A DNA stretch of 64,000 nt from Desulfobacterales bacterium. Its GTDB lineage: Bacteria > Desulfobacterota > Desulfobacteria > Desulfobacterales > Desulfosarcinaceae. Position 1 is the stretch's first letter. Every line of letters begins with the position of its first letter. Location of the stretch: the NCBI GenBank assembly GCA_016218685.1, contig JACRDD010000004.1:186001-250000 (forward strand). The letters are read 5' to 3'. The notes beneath the pieces were generated by a model, which was not told where the DNA came from, did not search any database, and saw nothing but the letters and a program-made list of their open reading frames with translations. Both the position numbers and the translations under genes were made by a program. Below are positions 17,209 to 25,247 of the stretch, in pieces.

Positions 17209-17388
17209 TTATTCCTTATTTTCGAACGCCTTGGGCTTGCACAGATTGGCCTTGTAGCGGGCCACCCGGGCGCAGTTCTGGCAAACAAACTTGCGCTTGG
17301 CGGTGAGCTCATAAATCAGACCGATGTTCTCTTTGATATCTTCCTTGTCCCATTTGCAGAAACTCTTTTTTTTCAGGTTGTCGTCCAT
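17209..17388 (-). CDS. small Cys-rich protein, 59 residues
   Basis: Begins MDDNLKKKSFCKWDKEDIKE and contains FVCQNCARVA and NLCKPK, giving four Cys in total (one early Cys, a C-x2-C pair, one late Cys) and many Lys. This suggests a small zinc-binding protein. The ATG at 17386-17388 is preceded by GGGAA; an upstream ATG at 17430 is possible. It lies 42 bp ahead of ppx on the same strand and probably shares its transcript. Function unknown. Confidence 0.65.
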   Translation of the reverse strand: MDDNLKKKSFCKWDKEDIKENIGLIYELTAKRKFVCQNCARVARYKANLCKPKAFENKE

Positions 17389-17511
17389 GGCGGTTTCCCT
17401 TTCCCGGCTGCGTCGATATGTCATTGCCAAGCATCGGGTTGTTGGCTAAGATGCGTTCCATGCGTTTTGCGCGTCCGTTGAACCGATGGCATCCCGCAAA
17501 GGAGAAGAATC

Positions 17512-17817
17512 ATGCTTTCCCGGATCAAGCAATATGCGATAGTTGGTGCAATCGTTTATGGCTTCTATTTTCTTTTGAGTCATCATTTCATTGTCACCAG
17601 CTTCGATAGTTTCGAAAGCTTCAAGAATGTCAGCGTGCTCAAGAAAAAAGAGCTGACCCTGAAGTATACTTTTTTCAGCCTGAAGCAGGCCAGCCCCGAT
17701 AAGGTCATGCGGATCCCCGAGCTGCGCGAGGTCGGCATCGGCGAGATCATGATCGAAAACGGCATGGTCACACCGGAGCGGCTGACCGAAATCGAGCGCA
17801 AGATAGACATGGAATAA
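17512..17817 (+). CDS. small membrane-anchored hypothetical protein
   Basis: A 101-residue protein with one N-terminal hydrophobic helix (about residues 7-22, YAIVGAIVYGFYFLL) and a charged soluble part ending ENGMVTPERLTEIERKIDME. The last 40 residues look helical. AAAGGAGAAGAATC gives a good ribosome site before the ATG. No family recognised. It is followed by a hairpin that probably ends the transcript. Confidence 0.7.
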   Translation: MLSRIKQYAIVGAIVYGFYFLLSHHFIVTSFDSFESFKNVSVLKKKELTLKYTFFSLKQASPDKVMRIPELREVGIGEIMIENGMVTPERLTEIERKIDME

Positions 17818-17827
17818 TCATAAGAAA

Positions 17828-17855
17828 GGGGGCCGCGGCGAGTCCGCCGGCCCCC
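17828..17855. terminator. bidirectional stem-loop between convergent genes
   Basis: GGGGGCCG (17828-17835) pairs with CGGCCCCC further right, around a short loop with an extra CGG/CCG pairing. The minus-strand side is followed by CTTTCTTA. It sits between the convergent genes ending at 17817 and 17885 and could serve both. Confidence 0.6.
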
Positions 17856-17884
17856 TTGCGAGTTTCATTTAGATGCCTGCCGGC

Positions 17885-18493
17885 TCAGACATTCCCGTTC
17901 GTGCTGGGAGGCGGCGGCGGAGCGGCGGTCTTGCCCAGGCCGCCGGCCATGCGCTCCTCGAATACCGAGAGGATGAAGATGGTGGCAAAGGGCTGGGTGA
18001 AGAGGATGCCGATGAATACCGAGCTGCCGATGGCGATCAGGCCGATGTAAAGAATCACCACCACGATGTGGTCGGCCATGTTGCCCTGGGTGGCCATTTC
18101 CCAAGATTTTTTCACGGCATCCACCAGGCCCATCTTCTTGTCGGTCATGAGGGGCAGCATGTAAAGGCAGGCAAACGCCAGCAGACAGACCACGGCGATA
18201 CCCGGAACGACCAGCAGCATGAAGCCGATCATGGTGGCAAAAAAGACCACGAGGGAGAACACCAGCAACGGCAGAAACAGGCGCATCTCCGAAAAGAGAT
18301 CGTTGATGGTGGGGGTTCGGCCGCTGCGCAGCATGAGCAGAATCGATTGATAATAGCCGGCCAGCATGACCGGTGCCAGGATGCCGAAGGTGACCACGCT
18401 CAGAACGCTCATCACCAGCGTCATCAAGAGCAACGGCACCAGGTTCTTGAGCATTGAATTCCATGCATTTTCAAGGTGTTTCTTGAAATCCAT
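17885..18493 (-). CDS. multi-pass membrane protein, 202 residues
   Basis: Predicted integral membrane protein with about five helices: LLLMTLVMSVLSVVTFGILA, then LLVFSLVVFFATMIGFMLL, a VPGIAVVCLLAFACLYML segment and two more near ILYIGLIAIGSSVFIGILF. The layout, with VPG ahead of a helix and a charged DKKMGLVDAVKKSWE loop, resembles the broad glycerophosphoryl-diester/DUF975-like membrane families. The C-terminus has a proline run (AAPPPPPST). The ATG at 18493 has a GGGGG ribosome site. Function unknown. Confidence 0.75.
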   Translation of the reverse strand: MDFKKHLENAWNSMLKNLVPLLLMTLVMSVLSVVTFGILAPVMLAGYYQSILLMLRSGRTPTINDLFSEMRLFLPLLVFSLVVFFATMIGFMLLVVPGIAVVCLLAFACLYMLPLMTDKKMGLVDAVKKSWEMATQGNMADHIVVVILYIGLIAIGSSVFIGILFTQPFATIFILSVFEERMAGGLGKTAAPPPPPSTNGNV

Positions 18494-18788
18494 CGTTAAA
18501 CCCCCTTTTCGATTGTCGGACTGGTTGAATATGGTTTGTTTCGTCGGGACCGCGTCCCGCATTGGCTTCGATCCGTCGGGCTTGGGAACGGGGTGACCTC
18601 CGGCGCTGGGCGAAGTGTTTTGTGGGTCATCCGTTCAACTGCAAGTTAAATGTTTCCATAACATAAACCGATAATAGGGAAAAGGTCCAGATAAGCTTCG
18701 TGGCGTCCTGGTACAAGGTGCGCGGAACCAGTGCGGGTCCGGCATCGATGAGAATGACAGGCACTGCTTTGCAACAAAGGAGTCTCGG
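18494..18788. other. divergent intergenic region
   Basis: About 295 bp between a leftward membrane-protein gene and a rightward ATPase gene. It must hold both promoters, but no strong consensus elements or RNA structures stand out. Confidence 0.4.
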
Positions 18789-20381
18789 ATGGAATGTGTT
18801 GAAGGGACCAAACCGGGCCGGCCCGCAAAGGCGCGCATCGGCGAGCAATTCGTCAAGGGCGGCTTGATCAGTGAAGCGCAGTTGGAACAGGCACTGCGGC
18901 GCCAGTCCCAGGTGGGCGGCCAATTCGGGTCGCTGCTCATCGAGATGGGGTTCGTGGCCATCAACGACCTGCTCGAGTATCTGAGCAAAAAGTTCGGCGT
19001 CCCCGCGGAAAATCTTTTCAGCCTCCGGGTGGATGCCCAGACCCTGCGCATGATCCCCTTGGACACGATGCAGGAGAAAAAAATCATGCCGGTGTCAGCC
19101 GATGCCAACACCTTGACCTTGGCCATGGTCAATCCCCAGGACATGACCGCCATCGGCGAGCTGGAGTTCAAACTGGGCAAGAAAATCAAGCCCGTGGTGG
19201 TGCCGGCCTTCATGATGGCCGCGGCCTTGAAGAGCCTCAAGGCCGGGGGCCTGGATGGGCTGCATGGCGAAACCCTGGCCGAGCTGGTGGCCATGGAACG
19301 GGGGGAAGAGTCGCCCCAATTGACCTCGCTGCTGCGCTACCTGATCAAGAGCGGCGCCAGCGACATGGTGTTGTGCGCCGGCGCGCCGCCTTCGCTCAAG
19401 ATCGGCAACAGCCTCAAGCGCATGGCCCTGCCGGCCCTGACGCCGGCCGATTGCGAAAAGTATGCGCGCGAAATGCTGCCGTCCCACGGTTGGGAGCATT
19501 TCAGCCAGCACAACGATTTCGGTTTCGGCGCCACCTATCGCGGCATCGGCCGCTTTCGCATCACGGCCTACCGGCAACGCCAATCGGTGGCCCTGGCGCT
19601 GCGACCGATTTCGGAGAAGGTCCCCAGTCTGGCCCAGTTGCGCTTGCCGGAGTGGCTGGCCGAATATGCCCTGCGACCCTATGGCCTGATCCTGGTCTCC
19701 GGTCCGGCCGGCCACGGCAAATCCACGACCCTGGCCTCCCTGGTGGACATCATCAACACCAAAAGGGGCTGCAACATCATCACTCTGGAAGATCCCATCG
19801 AGTATTTGCACAAGCACAAGATGAGCAACGTCTGCCAACGCGAGATCGGCCGGGACACCCCTACCTTTTTCGAAGGCATCCGGCATGTCTTCCGCCAGGC
19901 CCCCGACGTGGTGGTGGTGGGCGAACTGCGCGACAAGGAGACTTTCCGCATTGCCCTGCAGGCGGCCAACTCCGGCCACCTGGTGCTCAGCACGGCCCAT
20001 GCCGAAAACGCCACGGCGATCATCGAGCGGGCCATCAACATGTTCGAGCCCCACGAGCAGAACCACATCCGCCTGATGCTGGCCGAGTCGCTGATCCTGT
20101 CCATCTTCCAGTGCCTGATTCCGCAAAGGGAGGGTGTCGGCCGGGTGCCGGCCATTGAAAAATTCATCAACAGCCACCGCTTGCGCAAGTTCATCCGCGA
20201 GGGCAAGACCCATCAGATCCGTTCCCAGATGCAGAGCGGCGCCGAGGATTTCATGGGCATCGACCTGGCCCTGGCGGAACTGAACAAAAAGGGCCTGATC
20301 GATTTCGATGCCGGGGCGGTGTACGCCGAGGACCGCCAATTTTACCAGGAGCTGGTTCAGAAGCCGGGGCCGCGCAAATAG
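18789..20381 (+). CDS. PilT/PilU-like ATPase with N-terminal MshEN domain
   Basis: A 530-residue type II/IV secretion ATPase. Residues about 15-150 form an MshEN-type domain (IGEQFVKGGLISEAQLEQAL, FGSLLIEMGFV), which in other ATPases binds c-di-GMP. The rest is PilT-like: SDMVLCAGAPPSLKIG, Walker A GPAGHGKSTT near residue 305, an EDPIEYLHKHK Asp box, and GHLVLSTAHAENA with the His box. PilT proteins retract type IV pili. MshEN is usual for PilB/GspE assembly ATPases but not for PilT, so the fusion is notable. AAGGAG precedes the ATG. No other pilus genes are nearby. Confidence 0.88.
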   Translation: MECVEGTKPGRPAKARIGEQFVKGGLISEAQLEQALRRQSQVGGQFGSLLIEMGFVAINDLLEYLSKKFGVPAENLFSLRVDAQTLRMIPLDTMQEKKIMPVSADANTLTLAMVNPQDMTAIGELEFKLGKKIKPVVVPAFMMAAALKSLKAGGLDGLHGETLAELVAMERGEESPQLTSLLRYLIKSGASDMVLCAGAPPSLKIGNSLKRMALPALTPADCEKYAREMLPSHGWEHFSQHNDFGFGATYRGIGRFRITAYRQRQSVALALRPISEKVPSLAQLRLPEWLAEYALRPYGLILVSGPAGHGKSTTLASLVDIINTKRGCNIITLEDPIEYLHKHKMSNVCQREIGRDTPTFFEGIRHVFRQAPDVVVVGELRDKETFRIALQAANSGHLVLSTAHAENATAIIERAINMFEPHEQNHIRLMLAESLILSIFQCLIPQREGVGRVPAIEKFINSHRLRKFIREGKTHQIRSQMQSGAEDFMGIDLALAELNKKGLIDFDAGAVYAEDRQFYQELVQKPGPRK

Positions 20382-20433
20382 TGTCCCAAATAGAATGTGG
20401 TAGGGTGGTCATCCCCTCTCCGTTATGATAGGT

Positions 20434-20495
20434 AAACCGCCACGTTGTACGATCAGTAGGGGACGCCGGCACACAGCGTCCCCGGATAGGCGGTT
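20434..20495 (+). promoter_or_regulatory. nested hairpin leader ahead of the ABC transporter genes
   Basis: AACCGCC (20434-20440) can pair with GGCGGTT (20489-20495), enclosing a perfect 8-bp stem GGGGACGC (20459-20466)/GCGTCCCC (20476-20483). The outer 3' arm lies 9 bp before the start codon, so folding could hide the ribosome site. It does not match any riboswitch consensus I know. It might be a cis-acting leader RNA of unknown class. Confidence 0.4.
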
Positions 20496-20504
20496 GGCGC
20501 AGAC

Positions 20505-21197
20505 ATGCAACTTACGTGTCGCCACATCCACTTCCGGCATCCGGGCACGGACAAGCTCCTGTTCGATGATCTCAATCTGCATTTCAAGGGTCCGGGCTTC
20601 CACGCCTTTTTCGGGCCTTCGGGGGTCGGTAAGTCCTCCCTGGCCCACATCATCACCGGCCGCCTGAAAGCCGACGGCGGCGAGGTCCATTTCGACGGCG
20701 CCCGTCCTCCGCTCTATACCCACAACCAGGAACGCTTGCCCGACTGGTCCGGCATCGGCCGCCACCTGGAACGCATCACGCCCGCGGCCGCCATGGAAAA
20801 GAAGAACACGCTGGTGGAGGTCTTCGGGCTTTCGTCGCTCTTGAAGCATCGCTTCTCGCAACTCTCCCTGGGCCAGCAGAACCGCATCAACCTGGTGCGG
20901 TACCTGGTGCAGGATTTCCAGGTGCTGATCATGGACGAAAGTCTGGCCAATGTGGACGAACAGATGCGCGGCCGCATCCTGCTCACCATGAAGGCCATGT
21001 TTCCCGAGGCGCTGTTCATCTATATCAGCCACAACGTGGTGGAGGTGGCCACCTACTGCCGCTGGATCTGGGTCTTGCGCGGCTGGGAAAAAGCCCCGCC
21101 GGCCGTGCTGGTCCAGGGTCGCGATCAGCTTTCCGGGCAGGGCCTGGACCGGCAGGGTCTGGAACGAACCATGCTGGAGATCATGAATGCTGCATAG
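20505..21197 (+). CDS. ABC transporter ATP-binding protein (NitT/TauT type)
   Basis: A 230-residue ATPase that would power the adjoining permease. Walker A is GPSGVGKSS (residues 37-45) and Walker B VLIMDES near residue 140. The signature is LSLGQQNRI, in place of the usual LSGGQ, and the switch His is in YISHNVVE. The N-terminus shows HPGTDKLLFDDLNLHF. It overlaps the permease gene by 11 bp. It is the first gene of a three-gene import operon. The substrate is not known. Confidence 0.87.
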   Translation: MQLTCRHIHFRHPGTDKLLFDDLNLHFKGPGFHAFFGPSGVGKSSLAHIITGRLKADGGEVHFDGARPPLYTHNQERLPDWSGIGRHLERITPAAAMEKKNTLVEVFGLSSLLKHRFSQLSLGQQNRINLVRYLVQDFQVLIMDESLANVDEQMRGRILLTMKAMFPEALFIYISHNVVEVATYCRWIWVLRGWEKAPPAVLVQGRDQLSGQGLDRQGLERTMLEIMNAA

Positions 21198-21933
21198 GCG
21201 CATCTACCAATTCCTGCTGATTTACGCCCTGGGGCTGGCCGGGCTGCTGGCGATCAAATACGCCGTCGGCCTGTCGGATTACGTCATTCCCGGCGCCACG
21301 GCCTTATGGCGCACCGCGGGCGAAGTCATTGGACGTTATTCTGGCGATGTGCTCGATACCCTGGGCGTGGCCGTGGTCGGTCAAGTGGTGTCGGTGCTGC
21401 TGGCCCTGACCATCGGCATCCTGGGGCGCCGGACCACCTGGTTCGGTTCGTTCATCAAGGTGGCGGCCTACAATGTCCAGGCCTACCCCATCGTGGCCAT
21501 TGCGCCGATCATCTTCATCCTGCTCGGCGACGGTTTTCTCTCCCGGCTGCTCATCGCCGCCATGATCTGTTACTTTCCGCTGCTGCTGGCCGTGGTGGGC
21601 ATCATGTCCGAACCGGTGCCGGCCGTGGAGCATTTTTACCGCCAGACCGGGCGCATGCGCTGGCAACTGGAGGTCAAGATCCGGGCCTTCGAGAATCTCT
21701 CCAAATTGACCACGGTCATCGCCGGCAGCGCAACCCTGGCCATGGCCGGCACCATCGTGGCCGAGTTCATCGCCGCCGGCGCCGGCATCGGTTACAGCAT
21801 CCGTATCGCCTTGTACCAGAGCGATCTGGCTAAAATTCTGGTGGCGCTTTTCATGATCGGGATCACCTTGTCGGTGTATCAAGGATTGTTGGAGTGGCTG
21901 GGGCAGGTGGTAAAACGGGTGTGGGCGCGGTAA
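21187..21933 (+). CDS. ABC transporter permease (NitT/TauT/SsuC type)
   Basis: A 248-residue inner-membrane permease with five or six helices. The conserved EAA-like loop appears around FYRQTGRMRWQLEVKIRAFE, then AMAGTIVAEFIAAGAGIGYS, which is characteristic of the nitrate/taurine/sulfonate permeases. It overlaps the ATPase gene at its start and is followed by the binding protein gene after about 38 bp. It forms the channel of the importer. Confidence 0.88.
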   Translation: MLHRRIYQFLLIYALGLAGLLAIKYAVGLSDYVIPGATALWRTAGEVIGRYSGDVLDTLGVAVVGQVVSVLLALTIGILGRRTTWFGSFIKVAAYNVQAYPIVAIAPIIFILLGDGFLSRLLIAAMICYFPLLLAVVGIMSEPVPAVEHFYRQTGRMRWQLEVKIRAFENLSKLTTVIAGSATLAMAGTIVAEFIAAGAGIGYSIRIALYQSDLAKILVALFMIGITLSVYQGLLEWLGQVVKRVWAR

Positions 21934-21971
21934 TTTGTCGTCCGCGTACGATTAGAAAGCATGGGGGATAT

Positions 21972-22967
21972 ATGCGAAAGCATTACCGCAAAGGGGCTGT
22001 TGCGGTTTATGTGACGTTGGCCGCGGTGTTCCTTTGGTGGGACATGGCCTCGGCCGCCGAGCAGAAAGTCGCCTACCGCCTCAAGTGGCTGATCAATATG
22101 TCCACGGTGGGCGACATCCTGGCCGACAGCATGGGGTTCTTCAAGCAGGCGGGATTAGCCGTGGAACTCAAGGCGGGCGGACCGGAGCGGGACGCCGTGC
22201 GGGAGTTGGAGCTGGGCTATGCGGACTTCGGGGTGGCCTCGGCCGACCAGGTGATCCAGGCGGCGGCCAAGGGCGCGCCGGTGGTGGTGGTGGCCCAGTT
22301 GTTCCAGGTCAACCCCTTGCAGTGGATCTACTTCAAGGACAAGGTGCATCTGGCCTCGCCGGCCGACCTGAAAGGCAAGCGCATCGGCGTCACCTTCGGC
22401 AAGAATGACGAGATCATTATGCGCACCCTGCTGGCCCGGGCCGGCATTGCGGACGATCAGGTGCGCCTTGCGAGCGTGCGTCTGGACTACACGCCGTTTT
22501 ACAAGCGGCAGGTGGATTTGTGGCCGGTCTACGCCAACACCCAGGGGGTCGAGATCGGCCGCAAGTTGAGCCAGGCCGGCGAACCGGTCGGTTTTTTGAA
22601 TCCCGGCGACTGCGGTGTGCGCTTCGTGGCCAATTCGGTGGTCACCTCCGAGCGGATGATCGCCGAGCATCCGGAGCTGGTGCGGCGCTTCGTGGCCGCC
22701 CTGCTGCAAGGATGGCGGGCGGCGCTCGATCCGGCCAACACCGAAACGGCCATCGCCCATGTTCAGCGCCACGACCCGGACACACCCCGGGACATTTTGA
22801 AGGCTCAGCTCGAAGCCACGCGACCCTTGATCCAGCCTCCGGCGGGCGCAGCGGTCGGCTGGATCGATACGCCGGCCTGGGAGCAGACCGAGCAGATCAT
22901 GCTGACCCATAAGCAGATCCCCCGGCCGGTCAATGTGACCCGCCGGCTGCGGCCGGTGAAGGAGTAG
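21972..22967 (+). CDS. NMT1/THI5-like periplasmic binding protein
   Basis: A 331-residue binding protein. A signal peptide (MRKHYRKGAVAVYVTLAAVF, then a WDMASAAEQ cleavage region) precedes a mature part opening with VAYRLKWLINMSTVGDILAD. Other typical pieces are FGVASADQVIQAAAKGAPVV and LKGKRIGVTFG. The family binds thiamine precursors (formylaminopyrimidine), nitrate, sulfonates or similar small molecules; which one is not clear here. It completes the operon with the ATPase and permease. GGGGG precedes the ATG. Confidence 0.87.
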   Translation: MRKHYRKGAVAVYVTLAAVFLWWDMASAAEQKVAYRLKWLINMSTVGDILADSMGFFKQAGLAVELKAGGPERDAVRELELGYADFGVASADQVIQAAAKGAPVVVVAQLFQVNPLQWIYFKDKVHLASPADLKGKRIGVTFGKNDEIIMRTLLARAGIADDQVRLASVRLDYTPFYKRQVDLWPVYANTQGVEIGRKLSQAGEPVGFLNPGDCGVRFVANSVVTSERMIAEHPELVRRFVAALLQGWRAALDPANTETAIAHVQRHDPDTPRDILKAQLEATRPLIQPPAGAAVGWIDTPAWEQTEQIMLTHKQIPRPVNVTRRLRPVKE

Positions 22968-22978
22968 GCACTTTCGGT

Positions 22979-23851
22979 TTAATGGGAAGCGGTGACGGGG
23001 GCGGCGGTTGGATAGCGCGCCTTGATCTGTTGATCGACTTCGCTGGAGCGCATGACGAAAATGCCGGACTGGCTTTTGGCGTCGAATTCCAGCATGCGCT
23101 GGCTCAACCCGTCATCCCATACGAAGCGTTCCACCTCCGGACGGCGCCGAACGCCCTGGCCGTAATGGGCGAAGATTTCGCCTTTCAAACGCTCATAACC
23201 GATGCGGCCGTCGGCCCACATGATGATGGAATAGAGCCGATCCTGCCAGAAGTTATAGAGCCAGCCATCCAGAAGTGCCTCGCCGAATTGGAGCCTCTGA
23301 TCGGGAAGCCAGTATTGATCGATCCCGCCGTAGAGCGGGTCCGTTTTGATTTTTTTCAGGCCCTGCAGCTCTCCAGGGGGCATGCCCCACGTCGCCTGGG
23401 CCAACCCCGTGCCTTGAACCACACGCCTGGGAGGCAGGGATGGGGATGGCGAGGCTTGCGGCCGCGCCCCCTCGTCCATGGACCAGGGCAAGCGCGGAGA
23501 TCGGGTGGGGGCCGGTGAGGACGCTTCGGGCGCCACCCGCGGCTGCGGCTTAGGGGCGGGAGGCGTCGGAGCGGGCGGCGTTGGAGCGGGCGGCGTTTGA
23601 GCGGGCGGCGGTGCCGGTGTCGCCAGGGGCAGGGGTTCGCCGTCGCCACGCACTACGGAAGCCACATCCTCCTTAAGCACGCTGACGACCAGACCCTGCA
23701 TGCTGAAGCGAATTTTGTCGCCTTCCGACCAGATGTGGTCGGTGGTGAAGCGTTCGCCGCTGGTCATGACGATTTCGCCGGCCCAGCCGGAGGGCAGGTA
23801 TGCCAGCGCGCCGATGAAAAGGATGGCAGTCAATTTAAAAATGGCTCGCAT
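22979..23851 (-). CDS. unknown exported protein with Pro-rich linker
   Basis: A 290-residue protein with a signal peptide (AILFIGALAYLPSGWAGE), a short domain about residues 25-72 (EIVMTSGERFTTDHIWSEGD), then a Pro/Ala linker with several TPPAP units coded by a near 15-bp repeat, then a 130-residue C-terminal domain (GTGLAQATWGMPPGELQGLK) of unknown family. The first domain has the look of a small SH3-like beta fold found in exported proteins that read stress or surface signals. It is convergent with the ABC operon. Function unknown. Confidence 0.7.
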   Translation of the reverse strand: MRAIFKLTAILFIGALAYLPSGWAGEIVMTSGERFTTDHIWSEGDKIRFSMQGLVVSVLKEDVASVVRGDGEPLPLATPAPPPAQTPPAPTPPAPTPPAPKPQPRVAPEASSPAPTRSPRLPWSMDEGARPQASPSPSLPPRRVVQGTGLAQATWGMPPGELQGLKKIKTDPLYGGIDQYWLPDQRLQFGEALLDGWLYNFWQDRLYSIIMWADGRIGYERLKGEIFAHYGQGVRRRPEVERFVWDDGLSQRMLEFDAKSQSGIFVMRSSEVDQQIKARYPTAAPVTASH

Positions 23852-23884
23852 GGCCCTGCTTCATGCCGCCCGGCTTGCGGGTGG

Positions 23885-24355
23885 CTATCTGCGTCTGGCG
23901 AAGTCGATACGCACGATATCGCCTTTCATTTGCGCCCTGAACCCCCCGGTGTTGACGGTTTCCGGAAGGCGGATGAGCTGTTGGAACAGCGGGTTGCTGC
24001 GCCAGGCCACGGAGGCGGCGGTTTCCGGTGCACTTGCCTCGATCCTTTCGCCGCGGATGATCAGGCGCTGCCCTGTAACCGCCAGGTGCAGGCTATCCTC
24101 CTTGATGCGATTCAAGGCCACTTCGATGGTCATGCCGTCGTCGGTTTCATATATTTCGATGCCGGGCAAGATTGAATCGTTGGACGGCGTAACGGCTTCG
24201 CAGAGCATGCGCGGGTCGATCAACGGACGCCACCCGCAGAGGCTGACATGGCGGTATAGGGCGGGCGACGGCCCGAAGGCCGTGTTAAAGTATTTTCCCA
24301 ATGCCTTTTGAAAGTTCTTTGGCTCGCTGCGTAAATCCAGTTTCCTCGATCCCAT
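23885..24355 (-). CDS. Hsp20/alpha-crystallin-like protein
   Basis: A 156-residue protein whose C-terminal 95 residues fit the alpha-crystallin fold: PGIEIYETDDGMTIEVAL, LHLAVTGQRLIIRGER, and a FQQLIRLPETVNTGGFRAQ strand followed by GDIVRIDFARR. Such proteins hold unfolded proteins under stress. The usual C-terminal I-x-I anchor is not evident, so it may form small oligomers. Start at ATG 24353-24355, with AAGGAG upstream. It is separated from neighbours by intergenic gaps. Confidence 0.75.
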   Translation of the reverse strand: MGSRKLDLRSEPKNFQKALGKYFNTAFGPSPALYRHVSLCGWRPLIDPRMLCEAVTPSNDSILPGIEIYETDDGMTIEVALNRIKEDSLHLAVTGQRLIIRGERIEASAPETAASVAWRSNPLFQQLIRLPETVNTGGFRAQMKGDIVRIDFARRR

Positions 24356-24523
24356 GGTTGATCTCCTTATCAATTTGGATGCCAAAGGCATTACCCAGAA
24401 GATCGGCCGCCGGGGATCAAACTTGAGGCAAAATCGTGATGCGCGTGTAAGCCTAACGATTTATTATTATTGTATTTTGGTATCTCATTTTGAGAGACTT
24501 CCCGCCTCCTATCTTCAACCCGC

Positions 24524-25006
24524 TTAGAGCTTGTACCCGATGGCGCGCAGGAAGGATTTGCGTTTGGCGATGTCCTGCTCGCCTTCGATGCCTTTGGGGC
24601 TGAAGCCGTCCACCACGCCCAGGATGGCGCGGCCTTGGGCGGTCTGGGCCACCACCACTTCCACGGGGTTGGCCGTGGCGCAGTAGATGCGGCAGACTTC
24701 GGGTACGACGCGGATGGCGTTGAGGATGTTGACCGGGAACATGTCGCGCAGGAAGATGATGAAGCTGTGGCCGGCGCCGACGTTCAGGGCGTTTTTCTGG
24801 GCCAGGGCGATCAGCTCTTTGTCCGTGCCGGAGTGGCGGACGAGGCAGACGTCAGAGGCTTCGCAGAAGGCCAGGCCGAATTTGGCGCCGGGGACGGTGT
24901 TGACGATGGCTTCGTGCAGATCTTCGACGGTTTTGATGAAGTGGGAGTGGCCGAGGATAAAGTTTAGGTGTTGGGGGTTGTCGATGGGGATGGTTTTAAG
25001 GTCCAT
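24524..25006 (-). CDS. adenosine-specific kinase family protein (PF04008)
   Basis: A 160-residue protein strongly resembling the PAE2307 family: GAKFGLAFCEASDVCLVRHS, NVGAGHSFIIFLRDMFPVNI, VCRIYCATANPVEVVVAQT and GVVDGFSPKGIE. The family is called adenosine-specific kinase from its structure and proposed activity; its cellular role is still unclear. GGAGGG precedes the ATG at 25004-25006. It lies after a large inverted repeat that separates it from purB, and may link to purine metabolism by neighbourhood. Confidence 0.88.
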   Translation of the reverse strand: MDLKTIPIDNPQHLNFILGHSHFIKTVEDLHEAIVNTVPGAKFGLAFCEASDVCLVRHSGTDKELIALAQKNALNVGAGHSFIIFLRDMFPVNILNAIRVVPEVCRIYCATANPVEVVVAQTAQGRAILGVVDGFSPKGIEGEQDIAKRKSFLRAIGYKL

Positions 25007-25050
25007 GGGTTCCCTCCTATTTAAGATAGAATGCCGTGGGTAGCTCGCCC

Positions 25051-25227
25051 GGCGGAGGCGGCAACAACTCCGCGCCACACGCCGCCGAATCAAGGGATGC
25101 TAAAGCGCGCTGCGGGCGCCTTGGAAACTCGCTGCGCTCAGACAGTCCAAGGCGCTTTTCCTCCGCTGCGCTTAAGCATCCCTAAATTCGGCGTCTGACG
25201 TGTCGCGGAGTTGTTGCCGCCTCCGCC
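25051..25227. repeat. 177-bp long inverted repeat between purB and the adenosine-kinase-like gene
   Basis: The outer arms (25051-25074 and 25204-25227) are perfect 24-bp inverted copies. Further in, the strand near 25091-25107 pairs imperfectly with 25168-25182, and the centre has another 10-bp perfect pair (GCGCCTTGGA at 25116-25125, TCCAAGGCGC at 25146-25155). The whole could fold into one long hairpin. It looks like a dispersed palindromic (REP/MITE-type) element; no transposase or duplicated target is seen. Confidence 0.75.
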
Positions 25228-25247
25228 TGCTGCGTGCCAGCTTCGTA

